This document shows, piece after piece, positions 36,472 to 46,110 of a stretch of 64,000 nt of DNA. The translations under genes were made by a program, and so were the position numbers. The notes under the pieces are model-generated. The model searched no databases. It was not told the DNA's origin and saw only the letters and a list, made by a program, of their open reading frames with translations. This stretch comes from Bacteroides sp. 519 (GTDB taxonomy: Bacteria > Bacteroidota > Bacteroidia > Bacteroidales > Bacteroidaceae), in contig NZ_QVMJ01000005.1 in NCBI RefSeq assembly GCF_010500955.1, positions 33,703-97,702 on the forward strand, read 5' to 3'. Numbering within the stretch: the stretch's first letter is position 1; each line of letters starts with the position of its first letter.

Positions 36472-37614
36472 ATGGAAATAAAATTACTATTTTATCTTAC
36501 TCGTTTCCCTGGAATTGGTGGTATTGAAACTGTTACATCTATAATCTGTCAAGCTTTAATTATCAAAGGATATCAAATAGATATAATATCACATTGTCAA
36601 CAAAACAACAACTATAATTTTGTAAATATAAAACTATGGAAAATGCCCAATCCACAGAAATGGGTTACAAAAGAAAACTATGAATATATAGACTTTGTAA
36701 TTAAAAATGGTAATTATAATGCGATCATTTATCAAGATAGCTATGCTCCAACAGAATCAATCATTTATTCCATATCCCAAAAATACAAAATCCCCATTTA
36801 TGTTTTTGAGCACAATTCTCCTTTGCTCATCTATAACAAACGTAATCTTGAATCTATTCTGACAATAAAGGGATTATTACGTCGAGTTTTACACCCATAT
36901 TTACTTTCTCAAGAACGGAAACGGAAACGAAAACTATTGGATTGTTCAACAAAATACATTTTATTGTCAAAACAATTCATTTCTGAATTTTGCAAACAAG
37001 TTGATTATGATAATGTAGACAATAAGGTGACATATATACATAATCCAATAAGAATAACGTCTACCCCTGTTAACCTTGAAATAAAAGAGAACATTATACT
37101 TTATGTGGGAAGGTTAGCTCCCGAGAAAAGAGTCGATGTAATGCTTAAACTTTGGAGAACATTACACAATTCTGTTGCAAAAGATTGGAGGTTTGTTATA
37201 GTTGGTGACGGTGTAGAAAAACCAAGATTGGAAAAAATGGTACACTCATTAAATCTAAGAAATGTAAATTTTGAAGGGTTTCAAGATCCATCAGAATACT
37301 ATAAAAGAGCAAAGATATTTTTAATGATGTCAAAATTTGAAGGATGGGGGTTAACATTAATAGAGTCTATGCAATACGGAGTTGTTCCGATTGCTCAAAA
37401 GAATTTCTCATCTATAGTTGATATTATTGACAATGGAATAAATGGATATATTGTTAATAACCAACAGGAAAGTATACAGTCTGTCATTTCAGAATTAATA
37501 GGTAATAAGCATTTATTCACAACAATGAGTCTAAATGCTATTGGGAAATCAAAATTATTCAGCATAGAATCAATTATCCCCGAATGGATTAACCTACTAA
37601 AAGGTAATAAATGA
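36472..37614 (+). CDS. GT4-family glycosyltransferase
   Basis: A 380-residue GT-B enzyme. It begins FYLTRFPGIGGIETVTS (acceptor-side glycine loop). ILYVGRLAPEKRVDVMLK and KFEGWGLTLIESMQYGVVP form the nucleotide-sugar site with the E-x7-E pair. It overlaps the next gene by four bases (ATGA). Confidence 0.88.
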   Translation: MEIKLLFYLTRFPGIGGIETVTSIICQALIIKGYQIDIISHCQQNNNYNFVNIKLWKMPNPQKWVTKENYEYIDFVIKNGNYNAIIYQDSYAPTESIIYSISQKYKIPIYVFEHNSPLLIYNKRNLESILTIKGLLRRVLHPYLLSQERKRKRKLLDCSTKYILLSKQFISEFCKQVDYDNVDNKVTYIHNPIRITSTPVNLEIKENIILYVGRLAPEKRVDVMLKLWRTLHNSVAKDWRFVIVGDGVEKPRLEKMVHSLNLRNVNFEGFQDPSEYYKRAKIFLMMSKFEGWGLTLIESMQYGVVPIAQKNFSSIVDIIDNGINGYIVNNQQESIQSVISELIGNKHLFTTMSLNAIGKSKLFSIESIIPEWINLLKGNK

Positions 37615-38774
37615 AATCATTGTTTTTAACTTCTTATGGGTCACGACGTGCCGGTGGGCTTTTTGCAACAATGCAAGATTACAGTAAGGCATTACAACAA
37701 AAAGGAATATCACCTGTAATAATGCCATTTGTGGATGAATTTTGGGAAAAAGATAAAATAGCCTATGAAAACATCAAAGTAACTAACTACCACCGACTAT
37801 CATTTCCAGTGATTAGTTCTCTAGGTTTCTCTACAGATATACATAAATTAATTTCATCTGAGAATCCGGAAATAATTCATCAACAAGGTATATGGATGTA
37901 TTATTCTTATGCGGCTCTAAAAATGAAACGCACTAATCCCAAATGCAAGTTGATTATAGAACCACATGGTATGCTTGATCCGTGGGCTTTAAAGAATTCT
38001 GCTTGGAAGAAGAAAATAGTCGGAAAACTTTTTGAATATCAAAATCTTAATTCTGCAGATTGCATTCATGCTTTATGCAAAGCTGAATATGAGAGTATTC
38101 GCCAATTTGGACTTAAAAATCCGATTGCTATAATTCCAAACGGTATAAATATACCGGCTTCCCCCCATTTAAACCGAAATCACAAAATAAAAACGCTATT
38201 ATTTATTAGTCGAATCCATCCTAAGAAAGGACTAATCCCATTAATTGAAGGGCTCCATATTGTTGCTCTTACGCAACCAAAACAACTAATTAATTGGAAA
38301 GTTAGAATTGCAGGTTGGGATCAGAATGGACACTTAGAAGAACTAAAATCACTTGTTAAAGAATACAAGTTAACAAATATGGTTCAATTTATTGGTCCGG
38401 TGATGGGAGAAAAAAAAGAACTTGAGTTGTGTAATGCTAATGCTTTTATTTTGCCATCATTTAGTGAAGGATTGCCAATGTCAGTCTTAGAAGCTTGGGC
38501 ATATAAATTGCCTGTAATTATGACAAAATATTGCAACCTCCCTGAAGGTTTTGAAAATGGAGCAGCAATTCATATTGATCCTAATCCCCAAAGTATCGCA
38601 AATGCCTTACAACAAATATTCACAATGGAGACTAACAATTTATCAGAAATTGGCAATAATGGTTTTGGTTTAGTCAAAAAAGAATTTAGTTGGGAGCATA
38701 TAGCCAGCCAAACTATCCAACTTTATAATTTTTTATTAAAAAACACTGATAAACCAGATTTTGTTTATGACTAA
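37611..38774 (+). CDS. GT4-family glycosyltransferase
   Basis: A 387-residue GT-B enzyme. It begins TSYGSRRAGGLFATMQDYS. EPHGMLDPWALKNS is typical of a group of capsular GT4 enzymes; FISRIHPKKGLIPLIEG and PSFSEGLPMSVLEAWAYKLPV supply the donor site. It overlaps the acyltransferase start by eight bases. Confidence 0.88.
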   Translation: MKSLFLTSYGSRRAGGLFATMQDYSKALQQKGISPVIMPFVDEFWEKDKIAYENIKVTNYHRLSFPVISSLGFSTDIHKLISSENPEIIHQQGIWMYYSYAALKMKRTNPKCKLIIEPHGMLDPWALKNSAWKKKIVGKLFEYQNLNSADCIHALCKAEYESIRQFGLKNPIAIIPNGINIPASPHLNRNHKIKTLLFISRIHPKKGLIPLIEGLHIVALTQPKQLINWKVRIAGWDQNGHLEELKSLVKEYKLTNMVQFIGPVMGEKKELELCNANAFILPSFSEGLPMSVLEAWAYKLPVIMTKYCNLPEGFENGAAIHIDPNPQSIANALQQIFTMETNNLSEIGNNGFGLVKKEFSWEHIASQTIQLYNFLLKNTDKPDFVYD

Positions 38775-39318
38775 AGTTAATTTTTCATTATATAATAATT
38801 CATGGTATCAACCTGGGAGTTCTCGTATAATAATTTTTTTTTGGTATTTTACCAACATTATATTTATACGTAATATTTGGAATCCGTCATCAAAAATAAG
38901 AATTATCATACTTAGATTATTTGGAGCAAAAATAGGAGATCATGTAGTAATTAAACCTGGCGTTAACATTAAATATCCTTGGAATTTGAAAATTGGAGAC
39001 TATGCATGGATTGGAGAGAATGTATGGATTGATAATTTAGCCACAGTAATAATAGGGAATCACGTTTGTATCAGCCAAGGAGCTATGTTACTTTGTGGAA
39101 ATCATAATTACAAGAAAGAAACCTTTGATTTAATCACCGGAGAGATTATACTGGAAGACGGGTGTTGGGTCGGTGCCCAATCCGTTGTTTGCCCTAATGT
39201 AACCATGCATAGTCATTCAGTATTAAGTGTTGGTTCAGTTGCTAACAATGATTTAGAAGCATACTTCATTTACCAGGGTGTACCAGCAATCAAAGTAAGG
39301 GAACGAATTATATACTAA
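38767..39318 (+). CDS. WcaF-like acetyltransferase (left-handed beta-helix)
   Basis: The ATG at 38767 gives 183 residues. Hexapeptide repeats run through residues about 55-170 (IGDHVVIKPGVNIKYP, IGDYAWIGENVWIDNLA, IGNHVCISQGAMLL), ending with the GVPAIKVRER tail of the WcaF group. The histidine in LLCGNHNYKK fits the catalytic position. It probably acetylates a sugar of the repeat unit. Confidence 0.88.
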   Translation: MTKVNFSLYNNSWYQPGSSRIIIFFWYFTNIIFIRNIWNPSSKIRIIILRLFGAKIGDHVVIKPGVNIKYPWNLKIGDYAWIGENVWIDNLATVIIGNHVCISQGAMLLCGNHNYKKETFDLITGEIILEDGCWVGAQSVVCPNVTMHSHSVLSVGSVANNDLEAYFIYQGVPAIKVRERIIY

Positions 39319-39334
39319 TTTCATTCTACCTTTC

Positions 39335-40120
39335 ATGAAAATATCCATCATTACCACCACCTACAATAGCAGTAAAACATTGCTCAGTACTATTGAGAGT
39401 GTGCTTCACCAAAGCTACACTGATATTGAATTCATTATCATCGATGGAGGCTCTCAAGACAATACATTGGAAATTATTAGAACAATGGAACCATATTTTT
39501 CTGGCCGTTTATATTGGATAAGCGAACCAGACAAAGGAATGTATGATGCCATGAATAAAGGAATAGCCATTGCTACAGGTGATGTGATTGGTATATTAAA
39601 CTCGGATGACTTTTATACCTCTCCCCATGTATTAAAAAGGATCGCCACTGAACTAAAAAGCCCAAGTATTGATGCTGTATACGGTGACATTCATTTTGTA
39701 AATGATTCCGACTTAGATAATTGCGTACGCTACTATTCATCACAAAGATTCCGGCGATGGCAAATGAGATTAGGCTTTATGCCGGCACATCCCTCCTTTT
39801 ATTGTAGACAAGAAGTTTATAATAAGTTGGGAGATTTTAATTGTTCCTATAAAGTTGCGGCCGACTTTGAACATTTACTACGTTTAATCTTCGTACATCG
39901 TATCCGTACAAAATATATACCACTAGATTGTGTAACAATGCGTACAGGGGGAGCCTCAACATCCGGAACAACAAGTCATATACAAATATTAAAAGATCAC
40001 CTAAGAGCATACAAAGAAAATGGCGTATTTTCCAACATACTATTTGAAAGTTTACGCTATATATACAAACTAACAGAAGTTATTTACCAAAAAGTTTATA
40101 GACAAATTAATTCATTATGA
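39335..40120 (+). CDS. GT2-family glycosyltransferase
   Basis: A 261-residue GT-A enzyme of the WcaA/WcaE kind. [20 protein letters not shown] and [10 protein letters not shown] form the nucleotide site; NSDDF at about 89-93 is the DxD-type metal motif. Overall base composition returns toward the genome average around here. It overlaps gmd by four bases. Confidence 0.9.
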   Translation: MKISIITTTYNSSKTLLSTIESVLHQSYTDIEFIIIDGGSQDNTLEIIRTMEPYFSGRLYWISEPDKGMYDAMNKGIAIATGDVIGILNSDDFYTSPHVLKRIATELKSPSIDAVYGDIHFVNDSDLDNCVRYYSSQRFRRWQMRLGFMPAHPSFYCRQEVYNKLGDFNCSYKVAADFEHLLRLIFVHRIRTKYIPLDCVTMRTGGASTSGTTSHIQILKDHLRAYKENGVFSNILFESLRYIYKLTEVIYQKVYRQINSL

Positions 40121-41175
40121 CCAAAACTGCATTAATCACCGGCATCACCGGACAAGATGGTTCTTTCCTTGCTGAGTTTCTTATCGAAAAAGGATATGAA
40201 GTCCATGGTATTTTACGCCGTTCATCCATATTCAATACCAGCCGCATAGAACATCTTTATTTAGATGAATGGGTACGTGATATGAAACAGCAACGATTAA
40301 TCAACCTTCATTATGGAGATATGACCGATAGCAGTTCGTTGGTACGAATCATTCAATTAATACAACCAGATGAGATTTACAATCTGGCCGCACAGAGCCA
40401 TGTAAAAGTATCATTCGATGTTCCTGAATACACAGCTGAAGCCGATGCAGTAGGTACATTAAGATTACTGGAAGCTGTACGCATATTAGGGCTGGAAAAG
40501 AAAACCCGCATCTATCAGGCTTCTACCTCCGAATTATACGGTAAAGTATTGGAAGTACCCCAAAGCGAAACTACTCCATTTTATCCTCGTTCGCCTTATG
40601 GGGTAGCCAAACAATATGGTTTCTGGATTACCAAGAACTACCGCGAAAGTTATGGAATGTTTGCAGTAAATGGCATCCTGTTTAACCATGAAAGTGAACG
40701 CCGGGGTGAAACATTTGTAACCCGAAAAATAACATTAGCTGCCTCGCGCATAGCGCAAGGTTTACAGGATAAATTATACTTGGGTAATTTAAACTCTTTA
40801 CGCGATTGGGGATATGCCAAAGATTATGTAGAATGTATGTGGATGATGTTGCAACATCCGGAACCGGAAGACTTTGTTATAGCAACCGGAGAATACCATA
40901 CAGTACGCGAATTCTGTACTTTGGCTTTTAAAGAAGCAGGGATTGAATTAACCTGGCAGGGAGAAGATGAAAACGAAAAAGGTATTGACAAAACAACTGG
41001 AAAGGTATTGGTTGAAGTAGATTCTAAATATTATCGTCCGGCAGAAGTGGAACAATTATTGGGTGATCCTACAAAAGCAAAAACAGTACTAGGCTGGAAT
41101 CCTACTAAAACAAGCTTTACTGATTTGGTCAAAATTATGGTATCGCATGATATGGAGTATGTAAAGCGTTTTTAA
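40117..41175 (+). CDS. gmd: GDP-mannose 4,6-dehydratase
   Basis: A 352-residue extended short-chain dehydrogenase, first step from GDP-mannose to GDP-fucose. The NADP motif [12 protein letters not shown] at residues 8-19, the RRSS segment, catalytic STSELYG and the YxxxK in SPYGVAKQ are all present. The sequence is better conserved and higher in GC than the block before it. The partner GDP-fucose synthase is not in the window, so it must be elsewhere, or the product is another 6-deoxyhexose. Confidence 0.95.
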   Translation: MTKTALITGITGQDGSFLAEFLIEKGYEVHGILRRSSIFNTSRIEHLYLDEWVRDMKQQRLINLHYGDMTDSSSLVRIIQLIQPDEIYNLAAQSHVKVSFDVPEYTAEADAVGTLRLLEAVRILGLEKKTRIYQASTSELYGKVLEVPQSETTPFYPRSPYGVAKQYGFWITKNYRESYGMFAVNGILFNHESERRGETFVTRKITLAASRIAQGLQDKLYLGNLNSLRDWGYAKDYVECMWMMLQHPEPEDFVIATGEYHTVREFCTLAFKEAGIELTWQGEDENEKGIDKTTGKVLVEVDSKYYRPAEVEQLLGDPTKAKTVLGWNPTKTSFTDLVKIMVSHDMEYVKRF

Positions 41176-41194
41176 TTAAAAAACTTTGCTTTAA

Positions 41195-41899
41195 ATGAAT
41201 GTACGACTACTAATTATTTTCTTTTCTATCTCTACTTTCTCTATCATAGCGAAAGCACAGTACAGCATGGGGCTTACAGGGCAGTTAAACATACCTACTG
41301 CTGAGCTAAATGAGACAGGCACATTTATGGGTGGATTCAACTTTCTTCCGGAAAAAACAACTCCTGATAAATTTGACTACAACACATGGAATTACTTTGT
41401 AAACATGACTTTCTTTTCGTTTCTGGAAATAAACTATAAATGCACATTGATTAAAGGAGATTTCATGAGTAACAAGTATAAATTCAGGGAACAGGATCGA
41501 TCCTTTTCGGCTAAATTACGTTTATTACAAGAAGGTAAATACCTCCCCGCTATTGCCGTCGGAGTGAATGACCCTTTAAAGCAAGGCATGAACTACTTTG
41601 CCTCCCTTTACGGCGTCCTCACCAAAAACCTTCTTCCCAAAAGCGAGCACAAGTTAGCCCTATCTTTAGGCTACTACCATGGATTAAACAGTAGTACCCT
41701 ACAAGACGGCCTCTTCGGCGGCATCCGCTACACCCCCGCCTTCCTGAAACAAATCTCCGCCATGGCCGAATACGACTCACAAGGCTTTAACCTGGGCATA
41801 GCCGCCAAAGTATGGAAGCATCTTTCCATGCACATCTTTACCCACGAGTTTAAATGCGTATCCGGTGGCATACGTTACGAATACACACTAATCCATTAA
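41195..41899 (+). CDS. YjbH-domain outer-membrane protein, N-terminal type
   Basis: A 234-residue exported protein (signal peptide ending AKAQ) with YjbH-type beta strands (MGLTGQLNIPTAELNETGTFMGGFN). YjbH proteins are linked to exopolysaccharide secretion in enterobacteria, and split YjbH pairs follow capsule genes in Bacteroidetes. It is followed after five bases by a second YjbH-like gene, so the pair probably corresponds to one longer YjbH. Confidence 0.75.
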   Translation: MNVRLLIIFFSISTFSIIAKAQYSMGLTGQLNIPTAELNETGTFMGGFNFLPEKTTPDKFDYNTWNYFVNMTFFSFLEINYKCTLIKGDFMSNKYKFREQDRSFSAKLRLLQEGKYLPAIAVGVNDPLKQGMNYFASLYGVLTKNLLPKSEHKLALSLGYYHGLNSSTLQDGLFGGIRYTPAFLKQISAMAEYDSQGFNLGIAAKVWKHLSMHIFTHEFKCVSGGIRYEYTLIH

Positions 41900-41904
41900 G
41901 CAAG

Positions 41905-43113
41905 ATGAAAAGAGTTTTTATACTGATCATACTAGTGTGTGGATTGAATACTGTGTATGCACAACTCGCAGAGAAACTGCAGCAACTGGGATTTGAAAAC
42001 ATTCAGGTAACAGAGAACAACCGCACATATACCGTAGCCTTTGAAGACAATGTGTACCGGGGCACGTACCGCGGAATAGGCAAAGCCATACAAGCAGGGA
42101 TAGAAGGAATACAAACAGGAGCACTCGAAATGGTTGTACTCCACAACCAGATTCCCCAATTGTGCATCACATTAACCGAAGCAACCATTACAGCCTACAA
42201 ACAGAAAGAGATCGGTTTGAGTGATGTGTACCGACAGATGGGCATCACAACAGCTACCGATAAACTAAAACAGACTACCAAGATAAATTCCTCGAAATGG
42301 AAAACCGACATCGTATTTTATCCGGATGTAACACTGGAGAACTTCACTTTTGATAAGCTCTACCATTATGCAGTAGACCTTTCTCCCGCCCTGCAAACAT
42401 CTCCTTGGAAAGGGGCCATGATTACCGCACAGGTAGTCTTCCCTATTCTAACTAATATGAATGGCGAGCATACCCGGATACGTCCCGGAGTAATAGCCCT
42501 GTCGCAGGAAGTACGATTCAAAAAGAACTGGCTGGGACGGGTGGTTGCCGGAAACTTTACCAACAACCGGATTGGCGTTCAGGCAGAACTAACTTACCGT
42601 ACTCCCAACGGCAGATTTGAAATAGGCGGGGTAATAGGCAGCACCGGATACTCGGAAGTGAACAGTGAAGACGGATGGTACATTGGTACCAGTCAGCGAA
42701 TAAATGCCATGTTAAAGGGTATGCTTTACATACCACAATTCAATCTAGAAATGACCGGTGAGGCAGGTCGTTATTTATATGGCGATTACGGACTTCGGGG
42801 AGATATTACCCGACATTTCGGAGAATATGCTGTGGGATTATTTGGTATGTTTGTAGAGGGTGAAATTAATGGAGGATTCCATTTCTCCATCCCCTTAGCC
42901 GGGAAGAGCTGGAAACGAAACCGGATGATACGAATTAAACCCGCCGATTACTTTGCTGCCGAATACAGCGTTGAAGCATACGGCAAATATATGGATGAGA
43001 AAATGGGACGCAAGTATGCTACCCGGGCTGATGAGAATCGCAGTCAACGGTTCTATCAACCGGACTACATAAGGTATTTTTTAATTCGCGAGATTCGCGA
43101 ATTAAAAAAATAG
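41905..43113 (+). CDS. YjbH-like outer-membrane protein, C-terminal type
   Basis: The ATG at 41905 gives 402 residues with a clean signal peptide (ILIILVCGLNTVYAQ); an upstream in-frame start at 41854 lies inside the previous gene. Residues 20-90 form a small alpha/beta domain (LQQLGFENIQVTENNRTYTVAFED), then beta-barrel-like strands to about residue 330. Likely works with the previous protein in export of the polymer. Last gene of the capsule locus. Confidence 0.7.
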   Translation: MKRVFILIILVCGLNTVYAQLAEKLQQLGFENIQVTENNRTYTVAFEDNVYRGTYRGIGKAIQAGIEGIQTGALEMVVLHNQIPQLCITLTEATITAYKQKEIGLSDVYRQMGITTATDKLKQTTKINSSKWKTDIVFYPDVTLENFTFDKLYHYAVDLSPALQTSPWKGAMITAQVVFPILTNMNGEHTRIRPGVIALSQEVRFKKNWLGRVVAGNFTNNRIGVQAELTYRTPNGRFEIGGVIGSTGYSEVNSEDGWYIGTSQRINAMLKGMLYIPQFNLEMTGEAGRYLYGDYGLRGDITRHFGEYAVGLFGMFVEGEINGGFHFSIPLAGKSWKRNRMIRIKPADYFAAEYSVEAYGKYMDEKMGRKYATRADENRSQRFYQPDYIRYFLIREIRELKK

Positions 43114-43157
43114 TTGAGAGTTGAAAGTTGAGAGTTGAGAGTTGCGATGCCGCATCG

Positions 43158-43292
43158 ATCAATTGCCGTCTGCTTTAGCTGACGGTCTGGGAAGCATACC
43201 AATTTGGGCTTTAGCCAAATTAAATCAACTTTGGCTAAAGCCAAGAGAGAAATCTTTCTAACAACCGTCAGCTAAAGCAGACGGCAATTGAT
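43158..43292. repeat. Nested inverted repeat with perfect 29-bp outer arms
   Basis: Arms 43158-43186 and 43264-43292 are exact complements (containing CAATTGCCGTCTGCTTTAG). Inside, GGCTTTAGCCAAA (43208-43220) pairs with TTTGGCTAAAGCC (43230-43242). The same outer arms occur at 24507. Directly before it is a GAGAGTTGAAAGTTG word stretch and ATGCCGCATCG (43147-43157), so this element too sits at the shared core. Bases 43300-43345 hold TTCGCGC words. Confidence 0.9.
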
Positions 43293-43369
43293 AGCGAGGT
43301 CTTCATGCTTTCGCGCTTTCATGCCTTCGCGCCTTCGTGCTTTAAAATAACCAACTATATATATAAATT

Positions 43370-44656
43370 ATGAAAATGAACAAGTTTTTACAATGGGGGT
43401 TGCTATGTTGCGCCGCCCTATCTATGAACAGTTGTGCATTCGGCGACGACGAGAAAGATATTGAAATCGTTGACGACCCGATGACCGAAACTGAAGTGTA
43501 TTACATTGCAGGTACCGTTTATGACGCAGGTACAGCAACTGCACTATCAGGTGTAAAAGTGGAAGCCAATGGCGAAAGTGTTACCACCGAAAGTGATGGT
43601 CAATTCCAATTCGAGGTACCTAGTAAAAAGGATTATACAGTTACATTCAGCAAAGATAAATACCTGGGTGTGAATGCTGAAGTTACTATTGCATCGAGTG
43701 CAGCAAACAGAAGTTTGGTGGCATTAGGCGTTAAACTTGCAGCTAAAAGCGAAACAATAACTGTAGAAGCGAATAAGGAAAAAGAAGTTAGTGATAAAGA
43801 AGAACGGGAAGAAGCCAATGTTATCATTACCATTCCAGCAGGTGCTGCTACAGAATCGTTCAAGATGAGCGTAACACCTTATGAAGAACCACAAAAAGTT
43901 AATTCATCTTTAAAAACTGGTAAAGAAACAATTGATGTAGCCTTGAAAAACATTGCTGTTGAAGCAACTAAAAATGAGTTCACTAGCGACTTGACTGTAA
44001 CCTTTATGAACATTGCCAGCGACAATGTATATTTTGAAAATGCAGAAGTATACAGCCAAGGTGGACTAGCAAGAGCCATAGATGGTTGGGAGAAAGAAAA
44101 CATCAAAGTAACAGCTAGCAATGGTAACTATCATTTTGATACCAAACAGCTGAAAGCTAAATACATGTTGACCATCGAAGCTGAAAAAAATACGGGTGCT
44201 GAAAACAAATCGGAGTACAACCTGGTAAACGGAAAGAACGAACTGAAAGTAGACAACAGTGGAAACAACAGTGCGATGAAAGATATCGCTATCAAAGTGG
44301 AAGCAAAAGCAGGATGGGAATTCACTGTAAACCCAACAAAAGCACTAGAAGATGTTGGTATTACTGGTAGTGATCTTACCAATATGGCTGCAACCATCAA
44401 AGATATTATTGAAGCACAAGAAGGTGGTTTCGCCAAATACTATACTGTTGAATATGAACTAAAAGCCAGTGTTAGCGGCAATCACATTATGTATTATCGC
44501 AACCGCGCCAAATTCTGCGAAAAAGCATATACATTTGACATCGTTGTAAAAGGCGGAAAAAATGTCAAAGCCGTTGTAAAAGTGAAAGCATACACTGGTA
44601 TGGAAGATCTTTATCAAAACGAAGAGGCTACACAACATTCAGGAGGAAAAATTTAA
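43370..44656 (+). CDS. Lipoprotein with carboxypeptidase-regulatory-like domain
   Basis: A 428-residue lipoprotein (MNSC, Cys22), followed by an acidic stretch (DDEKDIEIVDDP). Residues about 45-110 form a carboxypeptidase-regulatory-like beta-sandwich (YIAGTVYDAGTATALSGVKV, SDGQFQFEVP). The rest is beta-rich and not recognised; a ZU5-like propeptide segment is possible around ANVIITIPAGAA. Probably surface-exposed or outer-membrane anchored. The next gene is a small barrel protein, so the two may act together. Confidence 0.7.
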   Translation: MKMNKFLQWGLLCCAALSMNSCAFGDDEKDIEIVDDPMTETEVYYIAGTVYDAGTATALSGVKVEANGESVTTESDGQFQFEVPSKKDYTVTFSKDKYLGVNAEVTIASSAANRSLVALGVKLAAKSETITVEANKEKEVSDKEEREEANVIITIPAGAATESFKMSVTPYEEPQKVNSSLKTGKETIDVALKNIAVEATKNEFTSDLTVTFMNIASDNVYFENAEVYSQGGLARAIDGWEKENIKVTASNGNYHFDTKQLKAKYMLTIEAEKNTGAENKSEYNLVNGKNELKVDNSGNNSAMKDIAIKVEAKAGWEFTVNPTKALEDVGITGSDLTNMAATIKDIIEAQEGGFAKYYTVEYELKASVSGNHIMYYRNRAKFCEKAYTFDIVVKGGKNVKAVVKVKAYTGMEDLYQNEEATQHSGGKI

Positions 44657-44663
44657 TTTAGTT

Positions 44664-44814
44664 GAGTAATGAGTAGTGAGTAGTGAGTAATGAGTAGTGA
44701 GTTGCCATGCCGCATGGTATTCTTACTACTAACTACTAGCTACTAACTACTACTAGCTACTAGCTACTAACTACTAGCTACTAACTACTAACTACTAGCT
44801 ACTAGCTACTAATT
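44664..44814. repeat. GAGTAGTGAGTAATGAGT / CTACTAACTACTAG word repeats around ATGCCGCATGG
   Basis: The left part (44664-44703) consists of GAGTAGTGAGTAAT words. The core ATGCCGCATGG is at 44707-44717. The right part (44724-44814) is a long run of CTACTAACTACTAG words, longer than the left arm and only loosely complementary to it, as if the two arms had drifted or slipped. Confidence 0.75.
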
Positions 44815-44825
44815 AACAAACAATT

Positions 44826-45392
44826 ATGAAAAAGATATATTTAACCCTAATATTCCTACTTGCCTTAACAGTAAATATGGCAGCTCAGGAAAAGAGACCA
44901 CTTCAATGGTTTATTTCAGGTGGTCCCAGTAGTGTTATTGCACTAAATGGTTCTTCAAACACTAGCTTAGGTGGTAAAATTTCGGCAGGAACATGGCTAA
45001 ACGGATATACCGGATTCCGTGCCAATGTAGAAGTTGCAAACATCTGGATGAAAAATGACTTCACAGCCATGTCGTATGGAGCAAGCATAGACTGGATGAT
45101 CAACTTGTTAGCTATGGATACCTATCACTGGACAAAAGGCTTCTTTTTGAACACCTTCGTTGGAGTTGGCTATAACTACTACTCACTAGACAAAAAATAT
45201 AGTGACAAGTACTCAAAGATAAATACAGTTGACTTTAATTTCTCTTTGCAAGCTATCTACAAGTTAAATCCCAAACTTAGCTTATTCTTTGAACCGGGTA
45301 TCAAAATTGGTCCTAAGTTCTATGATATAGAGAATAAAAAAGACCCGTATGTTAGCTTGATGCTTACAGCGGGAGTGACGTTTAATTTGTAA
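44826..45392 (+). CDS. Small outer-membrane beta-barrel protein
   Basis: A 188-residue protein with a signal peptide (LTLIFLLALTVNMAAQ) and about eight amphipathic strands, ending in SLMLTAGVTFNL, a typical barrel C-terminus. It resembles OmpW/OmpX-size porin-like proteins of Bacteroidetes. Function unknown. It follows the lipoprotein gene on the same strand. Confidence 0.7.
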   Translation: MKKIYLTLIFLLALTVNMAAQEKRPLQWFISGGPSSVIALNGSSNTSLGGKISAGTWLNGYTGFRANVEVANIWMKNDFTAMSYGASIDWMINLLAMDTYHWTKGFFLNTFVGVGYNYYSLDKKYSDKYSKINTVDFNFSLQAIYKLNPKLSLFFEPGIKIGPKFYDIENKKDPYVSLMLTAGVTFNL

Positions 45393-45396
45393 AGGA

Positions 45397-45564
45397 AGAT
45401 AAAGGAGGTAGAGTGAGGTAAAGGTAATAGAGATGATAAAGAAAATAAAGAATATAGAGAAAAAGAGAAAACTCTATGGTCTTTATAATCTTTATAACCT
45501 TTACTCCCTTCCTCTACCTAACTTTACCTCCTTTACCTCCTCTACCTAACTTTACCTCCTTTAC
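45397..45564. repeat. GAGGTAAAG-type inverted repeat before the HAD gene
   Basis: The left side (from 45397) has AAAGGAGGTAGAGTGAGG, then ATAAAGAA words; the right side (45490-45564) has TTTATAATC, then CTTTACCTCC words, giving an imperfect stem. The right arm runs up to the ATG of the next gene and may offer its ribosome-binding region as paired RNA. Confidence 0.7.
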
Positions 45565-45565
45565 C

Positions 45566-45985
45566 ATGCTCATCGCAGTAGATTTTGACGGAACCATTGT
45601 CCAGCACCGTTATCCGGAAATTGGACGGGAAATACCTTTCGCAACAGATACATTAAAAATGTTGATGAAAGATCAGCACATGCTTATTCTATGGACAGTA
45701 CGCGAAGGCAAACTGCTAGATGAAGCTGTAAAATGGTGTGAAGAACGCGGAGTACGGTTTTACGCCGTCAACAAAAACTATCCGGAAGAGGAACCTGGCG
45801 ACCCAGATTACTCACGCAAACTAAAAACCGACCTGTTTATCGACGACAGGAACATTGGTGGAGTACCCGACTGGGGACTGATCTACCAAATGATTAAAAG
45901 TGGAAAAACATCCGAAATTCCTTCTACTTTATCCGAAACAAAAAAGAAACCAGGATTCTTTAAAAGACTTTTTAGTGAGTTTTGA
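45566..45985 (+). CDS. HAD-superfamily hydrolase, small
   Basis: The ATG at 45566 gives 139 residues; an upstream in-frame start at 45476 would lie in repeat sequence. The HAD nucleophile motif is VDFDGTIV (Asp6, Asp8), motif II is ILWTVREGK and the acidic end motif is DLFIDDRNIGG. This compact, cap-less type is close to the polynucleotide kinase/phosphatase and KdsC-size HAD proteins found near polysaccharide genes. Substrate unknown. Confidence 0.8.
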   Translation: MLIAVDFDGTIVQHRYPEIGREIPFATDTLKMLMKDQHMLILWTVREGKLLDEAVKWCEERGVRFYAVNKNYPEEEPGDPDYSRKLKTDLFIDDRNIGGVPDWGLIYQMIKSGKTSEIPSTLSETKKKPGFFKRLFSEF

Positions 45986-46062
45986 GTAATGAGTTTTGAG
46001 TAATGAGTTACGATGCCGCATGGAAACTCATAACTCATCACTCACTACTCATCACTCAAAAC
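45978..46062. repeat. TTTTGAGTAATGAG-type hairpin around ATGCCGCATGG after the HAD gene
   Basis: The left arm (45978-46010) and right arm (46024-46062) pair over about 30 bases with few mismatches; ATGCCGCATGG is at 46013-46023. The HAD stop codon lies in the first TTTTGAG word. Confidence 0.85.
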
Positions 46063-46068
46063 TTCAAT

Positions 46069-46104
46069 AAAAAAGCTGTCTCATTCGTTTGAGGCAGCTT
46101 TTTT
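46069..46104 (+). terminator. Intrinsic terminator
   Basis: AAAAAAGCTGTCTCA (46069-46083) pairs with TGAGGCAGCTTTTTT (46090-46104), with one G-T pair and a following T-rich run. It ends the HAD transcript just after the word-repeat hairpin. Confidence 0.9.
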
Positions 46105-46110
46105 CTTTTT

